Part shown: positions 7,761 through 17,348 of the stretch, piece by piece
Layout of the letters: the number at the start of each line of letters is the position of its first letter
Position numbering within the stretch: position 1 is the first letter of the stretch
Assembly (NCBI RefSeq): GCF_039889165.1
Contig: NZ_JAYMYY010000005.1
Coordinates: forward strand, 124,001 to 188,000
From: Pseudocitrobacter cyperus
Lineage (GTDB): Bacteria; Pseudomonadota; Gammaproteobacteria; Enterobacterales; Enterobacteriaceae
Length of the DNA: 64,000 bases
Reading direction: 5' to 3'
The notes under the pieces: model-generated
Told to the model about the DNA's origin: nothing
The model's input: only the letters and a program-made list of their open reading frames with translations
Databases searched by the model: none
Program-made: the position numbers and the translations under genes

Positions 7761-9826
7761 CGTTCCGTTTCCGGCATCCAGCGCTCGATCAGCGCGGTGG
7801 CCTGCTGTGGATAACGGTCATGAACGTGGCGGGCGATGCGCTGAACTTCGGGGATCATCGCCTGATCGCGCAGTAAATCCGCCACTTTGAACTCAGCATT
7901 GCCCGTCTGGCGTGTACCGAGCAGTTCGCCCGGGCCGCGAATTTCGAGATCTTTTTGCGCAATCACGAAGCCGTCGTTACTGTCGCGCAGCACCTGCAGG
8001 CGCATTTGCGCCGTTTTGGAAAGCGGCGATTTGTAGAGCAGAACGCAGTGGGACGCCACCGCGCCACGGCCCACGCGGCCACGTAGCTGGTGAAGTTGCG
8101 CAAGGCCTAAACGTTCCGGATTTTCGATAATCATCAGGCTGGCGTTGGGCACATCGACGCCCACTTCAATCACCGTGGTGGCGATCAACAGATGCAGGTC
8201 GCCCTGCTTGAAGGCGTGCATCACCGCCTGTTTCTCGGCGGGCTTCATGCGCCCGTGTACGAGACCGACGTTCAGTTCAGGCAACGCCAGTTTCAACTCT
8301 TCCCACGTGGCTTCCGCCGCCTGCGCTTCCAGCAGTTCTGATTCTTCAATCAGCGTACAGACCCAATAAGCCTGACGCCCCTCTTCGGTGCAGGCGTGGC
8401 GCACACGGTTAATGATATCGCTGCGGCGCGTGTCCGGGATCGCGACGGTGGTGACTGGTGTGCGGCCCGGCGGCAGTTCGTCGATCACCGAGGTATCAAG
8501 ATCGGCATAGGCGGTCATTGCCAGCGTTCGCGGAATGGGCGTGGCGGTCATAATTAACTGATGGGGATGGAAGCCCTGCTGTTGGCCTTTCTCCCACAGC
8601 GCCAGCCGCTGGTGGACGCCAAAACGATGCTGTTCGTCGATAATCACCAGCGCCATGCCGTTAAACTGCACCTGTTCCTGGAAAATCGCGTGGGTGCCGA
8701 CAATCATCTGCACCTGGCCGCTGGCAATTGCTTCCTGCTGCGCCTGACGCGCTTTTCCTTTCTGCTTCCCGGCGAGCCAGCCCACTTCGATACCGAGCGG
8801 CTCAAACCAGTTGCGGAAGTTATTGGCATGCTGTTCGGCGAGCAGTTCGGTTGGCGCCATCAGTGCCACCTGCTTGCCATGAGCAATCGCCCTCAATGCC
8901 GCCAGCGCGGCAACCAGCGTTTTACCGGAGCCCACATCACCCTGCACCAGGCGCATCATGGGAATATCCAGCGCCATATCGTGTTCTATCTCCGCCACTA
9001 CACGCGTTTGCGCGCCGGTCGGTTTGAACGGCAGTGAAGCAAGGAAACGGCTTTTCAGTTCGCCCTGCGGGCTGAGCGGCAGGGCGTGATAGCGCTGAGC
9101 CCCGGCACGAAGCGCCAGCATGCTCAGGTTATGGGCAAGTAACTCTTCCAGAATTAAACGTTGCTGGGCCGGATGCTTGCCGGTTTCCAGGTCGCTAAGT
9201 TGAAGTGAAGGCGGCGGGCGGTGCAGGGTACGCAACGCTTCCGGCAGGCTCATCATGCCCTGTGCCAGTTCGGGTGGCAGCAGTTCGGCAATGGCGCAGG
9301 TGTCGAGTAAATCCAGCGCCTGGTCGGTGAGTTTGCGTAGCGTCGCCTGTTTGATGCCTTCTGTCGTGGGATAAACCGGCGTCAGTGTTTCTTGTAACTC
9401 TGGCGTGCTCAGATCGCCCTGTACGCGGTATTCCGGGTGGATCATCTCCGCGCCAAATTTGCCGCGCTTTGCTTCGCCGTAGGCCAGCACGCGTCGCCCG
9501 GTCGCAAGGCTGTTTTTCATCGCCGCGTTAAAGTTGAAGAAACGCATGGTGAGGATGCCCGTGCCGTCGCTAATCTGGCAGGTCATCATACGGCGGCCGC
9601 CGAAGGTAATGTTTGAATTGAGAATCTCGCCCTCTACCGTGGCATAGATGCCTGGCAGTAGTTCGCCGATAGGGTAGAGATGAGTGCGATCTTCGTAGCG
9701 CAACGGCAGGTGAAGCAGCAGATCCTGCACTGTGTGCAGGCCAATTTTGGCGAGCTTCTGACTTTGTGCTGCGCCAACGCCCGTTAGCGAACTGAGCGGA
9801 ACAGCATCTAACAGGCGGCCTTGCAT
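7745..9826 (-). CDS. recG: ATP-dependent DNA helicase RecG
   Basis: Branch-migrating helicase that remodels stalled replication forks, R-loops and Holliday junctions. The 693 residues equal E. coli RecG. The order is an N-terminal wedge/OB domain (about 1-160), then helicase domains with Walker A QGDVGSGKT, the Walker B variant DEQHRFG, motif III TATPIPRT and the motif VI region QLRGRVGRG. The C-terminal TRG-like segment ends GELLGTRQTGNAEFKVADLL. It is the last gene of the gmk-rpoZ-spoT-trmH-recG run, starting 3 bases after the trmH stop, which suggests translational coupling. Its 3' end overlaps the facing unknown gene. Confidence 0.98.
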   Translation of the reverse strand: MQGRLLDAVPLSSLTGVGAAQSQKLAKIGLHTVQDLLLHLPLRYEDRTHLYPIGELLPGIYATVEGEILNSNITFGGRRMMTCQISDGTGILTMRFFNFNAAMKNSLATGRRVLAYGEAKRGKFGAEMIHPEYRVQGDLSTPELQETLTPVYPTTEGIKQATLRKLTDQALDLLDTCAIAELLPPELAQGMMSLPEALRTLHRPPPSLQLSDLETGKHPAQQRLILEELLAHNLSMLALRAGAQRYHALPLSPQGELKSRFLASLPFKPTGAQTRVVAEIEHDMALDIPMMRLVQGDVGSGKTLVAALAALRAIAHGKQVALMAPTELLAEQHANNFRNWFEPLGIEVGWLAGKQKGKARQAQQEAIASGQVQMIVGTHAIFQEQVQFNGMALVIIDEQHRFGVHQRLALWEKGQQQGFHPHQLIMTATPIPRTLAMTAYADLDTSVIDELPPGRTPVTTVAIPDTRRSDIINRVRHACTEEGRQAYWVCTLIEESELLEAQAAEATWEELKLALPELNVGLVHGRMKPAEKQAVMHAFKQGDLHLLIATTVIEVGVDVPNASLMIIENPERLGLAQLHQLRGRVGRGAVASHCVLLYKSPLSKTAQMRLQVLRDSNDGFVIAQKDLEIRGPGELLGTRQTGNAEFKVADLLRDQAMIPEVQRIARHVHDRYPQQATALIERWMPETERYSNA

Positions 9827-9829
9827 GGA

Positions 9830-10519
9830 TTACCTCGTGGCCTGCATGGTGGCCCACCAGACTGCATCGGCTTCAATCTCGCCGCGATCGTTGACGTGTG
9901 GGTAGGGAAGGCCTTTGCGCTTCGCGACGTTTGCCAGCACCGGATAGCCGCCTTCAAACAGCAGGCGCTGTTGTTCGTCGTCCGGCAGCATACTGTTTTC
10001 ACGCTGGTACATACCGGCGTTCTGCCGCTGGCGCTGCGCTTCATACAGAATCAGCGCGGAGGCCACAGAAACGTTGAGCGACTGCACCATCCCGATCATC
10101 GGAATGATGATGTCCTGGTCTGCGAGTGCTAACGCTTCCTGAGTGATGCCGGTTTTCTCCTGACCCATTAAAATACAGGTCGGACGGGTATAATCGATTT
10201 CGCGAAAATCGACTGCTTTATCGGAGAGATTGGTCGCCAGCACCTGCATGCCACGCCCTTTCAGATGCGAAACCGCCTCGCCAATCGTCGGATGCGTTTT
10301 CACCGAAACCCAACTGTTGCTGCCCGCCGCGGTCGACGCCATAGTGCGCATGCGGCTGCCTGGCCAAACGGCGTGAACTTCATGCACGCCCACGGCGTCA
10401 GCGGTGCGCACAATCGCTGAAACGTTATGAGGTTTGTGGACTTGCTCCATGCAGACGGTCAGGTCAGGCTGTCGCCTGGCGAGCATCTCGCGGATACGCG
10501 CATAACGTTTAGAGTTCAT
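9830..10519 (-). CDS. trmH: tRNA (guanosine-18-2'-O)-methyltransferase
   Basis: SPOUT-fold enzyme that 2'-O-methylates G18 in the D-loop of tRNA using S-adenosylmethionine; formerly spoU. The length of 229 residues matches E. coli. The SPOUT motifs are clear: NVSAIVRTADAVGV (motif 1), LMGQEKTGITQEAL (motif 2) and MIGMVQSLNVSVASALILYE (motif 3 with the AdoMet-binding knot). The start lies 4 bases after the spoT stop, so it is in the spoT operon as in E. coli. Confidence 0.97.
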   Translation of the reverse strand: MNSKRYARIREMLARRQPDLTVCMEQVHKPHNVSAIVRTADAVGVHEVHAVWPGSRMRTMASTAAGSNSWVSVKTHPTIGEAVSHLKGRGMQVLATNLSDKAVDFREIDYTRPTCILMGQEKTGITQEALALADQDIIIPMIGMVQSLNVSVASALILYEAQRQRQNAGMYQRENSMLPDDEQQRLLFEGGYPVLANVAKRKGLPYPHVNDRGEIEADAVWWATMQATR

Positions 10520-10523
10520 AAAA

Positions 10524-12635
10524 CTAGTTTCGGTTACGTGTGACTTTAATGACGTCCGGCATTACGCGAATTTTGCGCATGATATTCGCCAGATGTACGC
10601 GGTCGCGCGCGGTCAGGCGGATAAAGGCGCTGTATACGCGGCCATCTTTCTCTTCGGTATTCAGGCTCTGAATATTGGATGTCGCAGTATTGATTGCCGC
10701 CGTCAGGTTGGCCAGCGCACCCTGATGGTTGAACATATCCACCTTAATTTCGGTGATAAATTCCTGCTCCGTCTCTTTATCCCACTCAACGGCCATAAAC
10801 TTCTCAGGCTCTTTCTGATAGCCACGGATGTTACGGCAGGACTCATGGTGGATAACCAGGCCTTTGCCCGGACTGACGTGAGCAATGATGGGGTCGCCAG
10901 GAATGGGGCGGCAGCATTTTGCGAAGGTGATCAGTACGCCATCTGCGCCTTTGATAGGCAGATGCGCATGGCCGGAAGCACCCGGTGCCGAAGGCGTGGC
11001 TTCACCCTGTTGCAGGTTCTTCGCGACAACAACGCTCATGGCGTTGCCAAGACCGATTTCAGCCAGCAGATCGTCGAGCGAAGTGAGCTTCATGCGGTCA
11101 AGTTCACGCTGGATGTGCTCTGGTGGAATTTCCGCGAGCTTACGACTGCCGCCCAACGCGTGGTTGAGCAGACGGCGACCCAGACTCACGGAATCATCAC
11201 GCTTGAGGTTTTTCAGCAACTGGCGAATTTTAGCTCGCGCTTTCGAACTGACGACAAAGTTCAGCCACGCGGCATTCGGGCGAGCGCCAGGTGCGGTAAT
11301 AATTTCGACGGTTTGGCCGCTGGAGAGCGGCTGCGACAGCGGGTAAGGCTGACGGTCGACGCGCGCGCCCACGCAGGCATGGCCGATATCGGTATGCACC
11401 GCATAAGCGAAGTCGACAGGCGTTGCACCGGCAGGCAGTTCGACAATACGCCCTTCCGGTGTGAAAACGTAAATCTCATCCGGGAAGAGATCGGATTTAA
11501 CGCTCTCGATAAATTCAAACGAGCTACCGGCGCTTTGTTGCAGCTCCAGCAGGCTCTGCATCCAGCGCTGGGCGCGGATTTGTGCGGTAGTGCTGGTTTC
11601 GCCGTGCTCTTTATAAGCCCAGTGTGCGGCAACACCCATCTCCGCCATCTGATCCATATCTTCGGTACGGATCTGAACCTCAACCGGCACGCCGTGCGGG
11701 CCGATCATCGAGGTGTGCAAAGATTGATAGCCGTTCGCTTTTGGAATGGCGATGTAATCTTTCACGCGCCCCGGGCGTGGCTTGTACAGGCTGTGCATCT
11801 GGCCGAGTACGCGATAACAGGTATCGGAATCATTGACGATCACGCGGAAGGCGTAGATATCCATGATCGAGTGAAAACGCTGCTCTTTGAGCACCATTTT
11901 GCAGTAAATCGAATAAAGATGTTTCTCGCGACCACTGACGCGGCACGGTATTCCCGCCTCCTGCAAACGCCCTTCGATTTCCGAGAGGATTTTTTGGATC
12001 ATCTCTTTACGATTGCCGCGCGCGGCTTTCACCACCTCTTTAATCACGCGGTAACGGTTAGGGTACAGCGCTTCAAAACCCAGCTCTTCGAGTTCGGTTT
12101 TAATGTGGTGGATACCTAAACGGTGCGCCAGCGGGCTGTAGATTTCGAGGGTTTCACGGGCGATGCGGCGACGTTTGTCCGGGCGGAGTGAGCCCAGCGT
12201 GCGCATGTTGTGGGTACGGTCTGCGAGTTTGATGAGGATGACGCGGATATCCTGCACCATCGCCATAATCATCTTGCGAAAGTTTTCGGCCTGCGCCTCT
12301 TTCTTATCGCGGAACTTGAGTTTATCAAGTTTCGACACCCCTTCTACCAGTTCGGCGACGCTTTTACCAAAAAGCTGTTCCATGTCCTGGTAGGTGGCAG
12401 GGGTATCTTCAATCACGTCATGCAATAGCGCCGCCATCAGCGTTTCATAGTCGAGTTTCATCTCGGCCAGAATGCAGGCAACCGCTACAGGATGGGTGAT
12501 ATAGGGTTCACCGCTTGAACGTGTCTGGCCCTCGTGAGCATCACGTGCAACGAGGTACGCCTGCCGAAGACGTTTGATTTGATCTTCCGGCAGGTAGTTT
12601 TGAATCAGTTGATTCAGGCTTTCAAACAGATACAA
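10524..12635 (-). CDS. spoT: Bifunctional (p)ppGpp synthase/hydrolase SpoT
   Basis: Controls the stringent-response alarmone: strong (p)ppGpp hydrolase and weak synthetase responding to carbon, fatty-acid and iron starvation. The 703 residues are one more than E. coli SpoT. The N-terminal HD hydrolase carries HDVIED at residues 72-77 and KLADRTHNMRTL further on. A RelA-type synthetase domain follows (about 200-340), then a TGS domain (DEIYVFTPEGRIVELPAG), a zinc-finger/helical segment (FAKCCRPIPGDPIIAHV) and a C-terminal ACT domain. It lies between rpoZ (18-base gap) and trmH. Confidence 0.98.
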   Translation of the reverse strand: MYLFESLNQLIQNYLPEDQIKRLRQAYLVARDAHEGQTRSSGEPYITHPVAVACILAEMKLDYETLMAALLHDVIEDTPATYQDMEQLFGKSVAELVEGVSKLDKLKFRDKKEAQAENFRKMIMAMVQDIRVILIKLADRTHNMRTLGSLRPDKRRRIARETLEIYSPLAHRLGIHHIKTELEELGFEALYPNRYRVIKEVVKAARGNRKEMIQKILSEIEGRLQEAGIPCRVSGREKHLYSIYCKMVLKEQRFHSIMDIYAFRVIVNDSDTCYRVLGQMHSLYKPRPGRVKDYIAIPKANGYQSLHTSMIGPHGVPVEVQIRTEDMDQMAEMGVAAHWAYKEHGETSTTAQIRAQRWMQSLLELQQSAGSSFEFIESVKSDLFPDEIYVFTPEGRIVELPAGATPVDFAYAVHTDIGHACVGARVDRQPYPLSQPLSSGQTVEIITAPGARPNAAWLNFVVSSKARAKIRQLLKNLKRDDSVSLGRRLLNHALGGSRKLAEIPPEHIQRELDRMKLTSLDDLLAEIGLGNAMSVVVAKNLQQGEATPSAPGASGHAHLPIKGADGVLITFAKCCRPIPGDPIIAHVSPGKGLVIHHESCRNIRGYQKEPEKFMAVEWDKETEQEFITEIKVDMFNHQGALANLTAAINTATSNIQSLNTEEKDGRVYSAFIRLTARDRVHLANIMRKIRVMPDVIKVTRNRN

Positions 12636-12653
12636 GGGCGACCCGCTTTTTAA

Positions 12654-12929
12654 TTAACGACGACCTTCAGCAATAGCGGTAACGGCCTGTAATTCAGCGG
12701 CTTCCTGCTCTTGCTGTTCCTGGCGCTCGCGCACGTCGAGGATCTGGTTGTTGATCAGACCTTCTTCGATTTCACGCAGTGCAATTACGGTAGTTTTATC
12801 GTTTTCTTCCGGTACCAGCGGATCCTTTCCGCCCACCTGCATCTGACGAGCGCGACGCGCGGCGACCAGTACCAGGTCAAAACGGTTACCAATTTTCTCT
12901 ACAGCGTCCTGAACAGTTACGCGTGCCAT
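12654..12929 (-). CDS. rpoZ: RNA polymerase omega subunit
   Basis: Small subunit that assists beta' folding and RNA polymerase assembly and forms one of the ppGpp-binding sites. The 91 residues, beginning [20 protein letters not shown] and ending TAIAEGRR, are the standard enterobacterial form. It is cotranscribed with spoT immediately downstream, which places a ppGpp-responsive subunit next to the ppGpp enzyme; gmk lies 53 bases upstream. Confidence 0.98.
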
Positions 12930-12982
12930 ACTTTAATGCTCCACAGGTGAAGAAATGACTGGGCATGATACTGAAAGTGGGT

Positions 12983-13610
<628 letters not shown>

Positions 13611-13652
13611 GTCTGTGTATGTTGCCAGCAATGAAGTTCTACATACGGGCTT

Positions 13653-13658
13653 ATTATA
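13653..13658 (-). promoter_or_regulatory. Probable gmk promoter, -10 box
   Basis: The minus strand reads TATAAT here, a perfect sigma-70 -10 hexamer, 47-52 bases upstream of the gmk ATG. The -35 region 17 bases further up (CTACGT) is poor, so recognition may depend on the -10 box. Confidence 0.5.
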
Positions 13659-13861
13659 CACGTCGGCGCATCGTGACGTAGTCTTTGTCACACTTTTTGC
13701 GCTGGTTTCTTTCATTTTGCGTGCCAGTTTCCTGATTTCATTACCCGTTGCTGCAATAAATCAAATTCTGCGGAACCGTCCCCGGAGAATACGTTTTACC
13801 CGTTAGCACTCTTTTTCGCCTGGCGGTACAACGGATGCACAGCGCAAAAGGAGGGGCGAAA

Positions 13862-15532
13862 GTGAAAAGGATACTACTGCTGTTAATTGCAATCGTAACG
13901 GGGGCTCAGGCGACTTGCCCTGCCTGGGCTCCCGCACGGGCGGAGCGGGAAATTGCACAGTTAACGACGCAAATCGCACGCTGGAATGATGACTACTGGC
14001 GACAAGGGGTGAGTGAGGTGAGTGATGGCGTCTACGATCAGCTATCCGCGCGGCTGGGTCAGTGGCGGCGCTGTTTTGGTTACGATGAGCGCGGTGAAAG
14101 TACGCCGCCGATACTGGCTTCCGGGGTGAGGCATCCGGTTGCGCACACGGGGGTACATAAACTGGCGGATGCGCGGGCGGTGAATCAGTGGATGGCAGGC
14201 CAGCGGGATCTCTGGGTACAACCTAAAGTCGATGGCGTCGCAGTGACGCTGGTTTATCGCCAGGGGCGATTGCAGCAGGCTATCAGTCGTGGAGATGGTC
14301 TGAAAGGTGAGGACTGGACAGAGAAAGTGCGCCATATCCCTGCTATTCCGCAAAATGTGTCGGGAAGGCTAAGCGAGAGCGTTATACAAGGCGAAATCTT
14401 TGTGCAACGTGACGGACACATCCAGAAGCAGATGGGGGGGATGAATGCGCGAGCCAAAGTTGCCGGGGCGCTAATGCGCCAGCGGGAAAGCAAAACGCTG
14501 GCTAATCTCGGCATATTTATCTGGGCCTGGCCGGATGGGCCTAAGGAGATGGAAGAACGGCTGGCGCTGCTAAGTCAGGCAGGGTTTCCGTTAGCGCAAC
14601 GCTATTCACAGAAGGTGGCTCGCCTGGAAGAGGTCGCCCGCTGGCGCGAGCGCTGGTTTAGTTCGCCGCTGCCGTTCGTTACTGATGGTGTGGTGATCCG
14701 CTCAGCCAATGAGCCGGAAGGTAAGCACTGGCTACCCACGCAGGGCAGTTGGGTTGCCGCCTGGAAATATGAACCGGTATCCCAGGTAGCCGAGGTCAAA
14801 GGCGTCAGCTTTACGGTAGGGCGCACCGGGAAAATTGCCGTAGTGGCGCAACTGCTGCCGGTAACGTTGGATGATAAACAGGTGCGGCGGGTGAATATTG
14901 GTTCTGTCGGGCGCTGGCAAACACTGGATATCGCCGCGGGAGATCAGGTATTGATTAGCCTCGCCGGGCAGGGGATCCCCCGCATTGATCGCGTGGTCTG
15001 GCGCGGCACACAGCGCACGAAGCCTGTTCCTCCCGTGCAGAAGTACCATGCACTCACCTGCTTTTACGCCACGCCCGGTTGCGAAGAGCAGTTTATGGCA
15101 CGGCTGGAGTGGCTGGGGTCAAAGGCAGTTTTCGATATTGATGGTCTTGGGCGCGCGGGCTGGCAGACGCTGCATCAGGCGCACCCTTTTGCGCATCTCT
15201 TCTCATGGCTGACGCTGACGCCGGAACAGTTGCAAAGTACGCCTGGGCTCTCACCGTCCAGGGCAGCACAGTTATGGCATCGGTTTGACCTGGTTCGACA
15301 GCAGCCATTTAAACGCTGGGTTATGGCATTCGGCTTACCGCTTAATCAGGCTGCGCTGGATGCACTGGCGGATCATCGCTGGGAAGAGATAGCAGCGCGT
15401 GATGAGAAGGGGTGGCAAGATCTGCCCGGTATGGGAAACAAGCGCGCGAAGCTCATGGTTGAGGCAGTACATCACCCGGATATTTCCCGACTGACGCAAT
15501 GGCTCGCCAGCCAGAAAATCCCCGGATTCTGA
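13862..15532 (+). CDS. ligB: NAD(+)-dependent DNA ligase LigB
   Basis: Second, non-essential NAD-dependent DNA ligase of enterobacteria. The catalytic motif QPKVDG (adenylated Lys at about residue 122) is followed by GEIFVQRDGH and DGVVIRS, typical adenylation and OB-domain motifs. A helix-hairpin-helix region (STPGLSPSRAAQLW, DLPGMGNKRAKLM) ends the protein, and no BRCT domain is present, as usual for LigB. I prefer the GTG at 13862 because AGGAGGGG lies at 13849-13856, and the product then starts MKRILLLLIAIVTGAQATC. An in-frame ATG at 13835 lies upstream of that ribosome site. The signal-peptide-like N-terminus also occurs in E. coli LigB. It diverges from gmk. Confidence 0.92.
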   Translation: MKRILLLLIAIVTGAQATCPAWAPARAEREIAQLTTQIARWNDDYWRQGVSEVSDGVYDQLSARLGQWRRCFGYDERGESTPPILASGVRHPVAHTGVHKLADARAVNQWMAGQRDLWVQPKVDGVAVTLVYRQGRLQQAISRGDGLKGEDWTEKVRHIPAIPQNVSGRLSESVIQGEIFVQRDGHIQKQMGGMNARAKVAGALMRQRESKTLANLGIFIWAWPDGPKEMEERLALLSQAGFPLAQRYSQKVARLEEVARWRERWFSSPLPFVTDGVVIRSANEPEGKHWLPTQGSWVAAWKYEPVSQVAEVKGVSFTVGRTGKIAVVAQLLPVTLDDKQVRRVNIGSVGRWQTLDIAAGDQVLISLAGQGIPRIDRVVWRGTQRTKPVPPVQKYHALTCFYATPGCEEQFMARLEWLGSKAVFDIDGLGRAGWQTLHQAHPFAHLFSWLTLTPEQLQSTPGLSPSRAAQLWHRFDLVRQQPFKRWVMAFGLPLNQAALDALADHRWEEIAARDEKGWQDLPGMGNKRAKLMVEAVHHPDISRLTQWLASQKIPGF

Positions 15533-15534
15533 AA

Positions 15535-16152
15535 TTAGTGCGCGTTGTGTTTGTAATAGAACACCGGTAGCCCCAGTTTCAGGCGCAGTGCCAGCAACCG
15601 CGCGGTAAAGCCAAAAAGCAGAGTGGCAATCACGACCACATCCTGGTTGCTGACATAATGTTGCAGGGCGACATAGAGCACGGCGGCGGAAAACGACACG
15701 CCTGCATATAGCTCCTTCTGGAAAACCAGGGGAATGCGTTTACAGAACATATCGCGCAGCACGCCGCCAAATACGCCAGTGACTACCGCGGCAATGGTGG
15801 CGATAACCGGGCCTTCGCCCATATCCAGCGCGATTTGCGCGCCGATGATAGAGAACACGACCAGGCCCAACGCATCCAGCACCAGAAACAGTTTGCGCAA
15901 ATAGGGCATTACCGGGGCCACGATGGTCGTCAACACCGCCGCTGTCGCCACAATAATGACGTATTCCGGATGCTTCACCCAACCCAGCGGGTAGTGGCCT
16001 AACAAAATATCGCGCACCGACCCACCGCCCAGTGCGGTAGCCGTGGCGATGATGATCACGCCAAAAGTATCCATGCGTCGACGCCCGGCGGCCAGCGCGC
16101 CTGTCATGGCTTCGGCGGTAATCCCGATAAGGTAAAGAACGTGCAGTAACAT
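15535..16152 (-). CDS. yicG: TRIC-like membrane protein YicG
   Basis: A 205-residue inner-membrane protein with about seven hydrophobic helices arranged as two UPF0126 repeats. The conserved glycine-rich motifs (GGGSVRDILLG in repeat 1, GGVLRDMFCKRIPLVF in repeat 2) mark each repeat. Family members resemble trimeric intracellular cation channels, and E. coli YicG has been linked to glycine uptake. The stop is 2 bases from that of the convergent ligB. In E. coli K-12, dinD sits between yicG and yicC; here it is absent. Confidence 0.93.
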   Translation of the reverse strand: MLLHVLYLIGITAEAMTGALAAGRRRMDTFGVIIIATATALGGGSVRDILLGHYPLGWVKHPEYVIIVATAAVLTTIVAPVMPYLRKLFLVLDALGLVVFSIIGAQIALDMGEGPVIATIAAVVTGVFGGVLRDMFCKRIPLVFQKELYAGVSFSAAVLYVALQHYVSNQDVVVIATLLFGFTARLLALRLKLGLPVFYYKHNAH

Positions 16153-16327
16153 AAGCGCCCCCGAAATTGATGGCGGAAGGGTAGCGATTTGTGTGCGGCG
16201 TCACGATTGAGATTTTCTAAGGTGAAGTGGTTTGGATTAGAAAAAATAATGGATGAATTTTGTTTGTTTGAGGTTTAGCGGGGTTGGAGCATTTTCATAA
16301 GATAATTTTAGCTTAGGAAAACTAAAG

Positions 16328-16348
16328 TGGCCCACGCGAGGTGGGCCA
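16328..16348 (-). terminator. Terminator hairpin downstream of yicC
   Basis: An 8-bp stem (TGGCCCAC / GTGGGCCA, loop GCGAG) begins about 12 bases beyond the yicC stop codon. On the minus strand it is followed by CTTTAGTTTTCC, a modest T-rich tail. Confidence 0.7.
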
Positions 16349-16360
16349 ACGGAATACCGA

Positions 16361-17224
16361 TTACTCGATGTTCTGAATCTGCTCGCGCATTTGCTCAATC
16401 AGAACCTTAAGTTCAATGGCAGAGTTCGTCACATCGGCATTGATGGATTTCGACGCCAGGGTGTTCGACTCGCGGTTAAATTCCTGCATCATAAAGTCGA
16501 GACGACGGCCAACGGCCTCTTTCTTCTTCAGGATGTTATAGGTTTCTTTAACGTGCGCTTCCAGACGGTCGAGCTCTTCGGCAACGTCGATGCGCTGCGC
16601 CATCAGCACAAGTTCTTGCTCGAGGCGGTTGTTTTCCAGTTGAACTTCAGCATCTTCCAGTTTTGCCACCAGGCGTTCACGCTGCCATTGCAGAATTTCT
16701 GGCATGTGCGCGCGCACTTTGGCGACTTCAGTGCTGACACCTTCCAGACGCTGTTCAATCAGCGCCTTCAGCGCCTGACCTTCTGTTTCACGGGCGATAA
16801 TGAAGGCGTCCAGCGTGTTATCGAGCGCTGAAAGGATTTCAGCGGTAATCGCGTCGAGATCCTGTTCCTGTGCCGCCATCACGCCTGGCCAGCGCAGAAT
16901 ATCAACCGGATTAATCTCGCCTTCGTCGCTCTGCATTTTTACCCAGTTTGCGGCGTTAACCAGTTGCTTAGCCAGTTTCTCGTTGAGAATGAGCTCACCC
17001 TGAGCGCTGGCATCGGGCTCAAAACGCAGGGTGCATTCGACTTTACCGCGCGTCAGACGGGAACGCAGGCGCTCGCGTACAACCGGCTCCAGGCTGCGAA
17101 ATTGCTCTGGCAGGCGGAAATAGGTTTCAAGATAACGCTGGTTCACTGAGCGCAGTTCCCAGGCGGCGCTGCCCCATTGGCCCTTGATTTCATGGCGGGC
17201 GTAGGCGGTCATACTGCGGATCAT
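16361..17224 (-). CDS. yicC: YicC family endoribonuclease
   Basis: A 287-residue protein matching E. coli YicC end to end from MIRSMTAYARHEIKG to EQMREQIQNIE. The middle is highly charged and probably a long helical or coiled-coil region. E. coli YicC has been described as an endoribonuclease promoting decay of the small RNA RyhB. The correct start is the ATG at 17224; a longer open frame to 17392 would run into the rph promoter and has no homology. It diverges from rph, sharing a 124-base regulatory gap. Confidence 0.95.
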   Translation of the reverse strand: MIRSMTAYARHEIKGQWGSAAWELRSVNQRYLETYFRLPEQFRSLEPVVRERLRSRLTRGKVECTLRFEPDASAQGELILNEKLAKQLVNAANWVKMQSDEGEINPVDILRWPGVMAAQEQDLDAITAEILSALDNTLDAFIIARETEGQALKALIEQRLEGVSTEVAKVRAHMPEILQWQRERLVAKLEDAEVQLENNRLEQELVLMAQRIDVAEELDRLEAHVKETYNILKKKEAVGRRLDFMMQEFNRESNTLASKSINADVTNSAIELKVLIEQMREQIQNIE

Positions 17225-17307
17225 AGACGTTCCTGTTTTTAAAGGAGTGATGGGGGGATTATAGCTTTCACTCTCCTGGCAGGATAGGAATAACAGCCGG
17301 AAGTCCG

Positions 17308-17313
17308 TATAAT
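17308..17313 (+). promoter_or_regulatory. Probable rph-pyrE promoter, -10 box
   Basis: A perfect TATAAT hexamer lies 36 bases upstream of the rph ATG in the divergent yicC-rph gap. The hexamer at 17-bp spacing (TAGGAA) is a weak -35. Position suits transcription of the rph-pyrE operon. Confidence 0.5.
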
Positions 17314-17348
17314 GCGCAGCCACATTCGTTTTAAGCCGGAGATTTATC

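Noticed and set aside
10593..12119. Plus-strand open frame of 508 codons over spoT
   Set aside because: It lies wholly opposite spoT, which is a full-length conserved gene; the antisense product has no recognisable motif.
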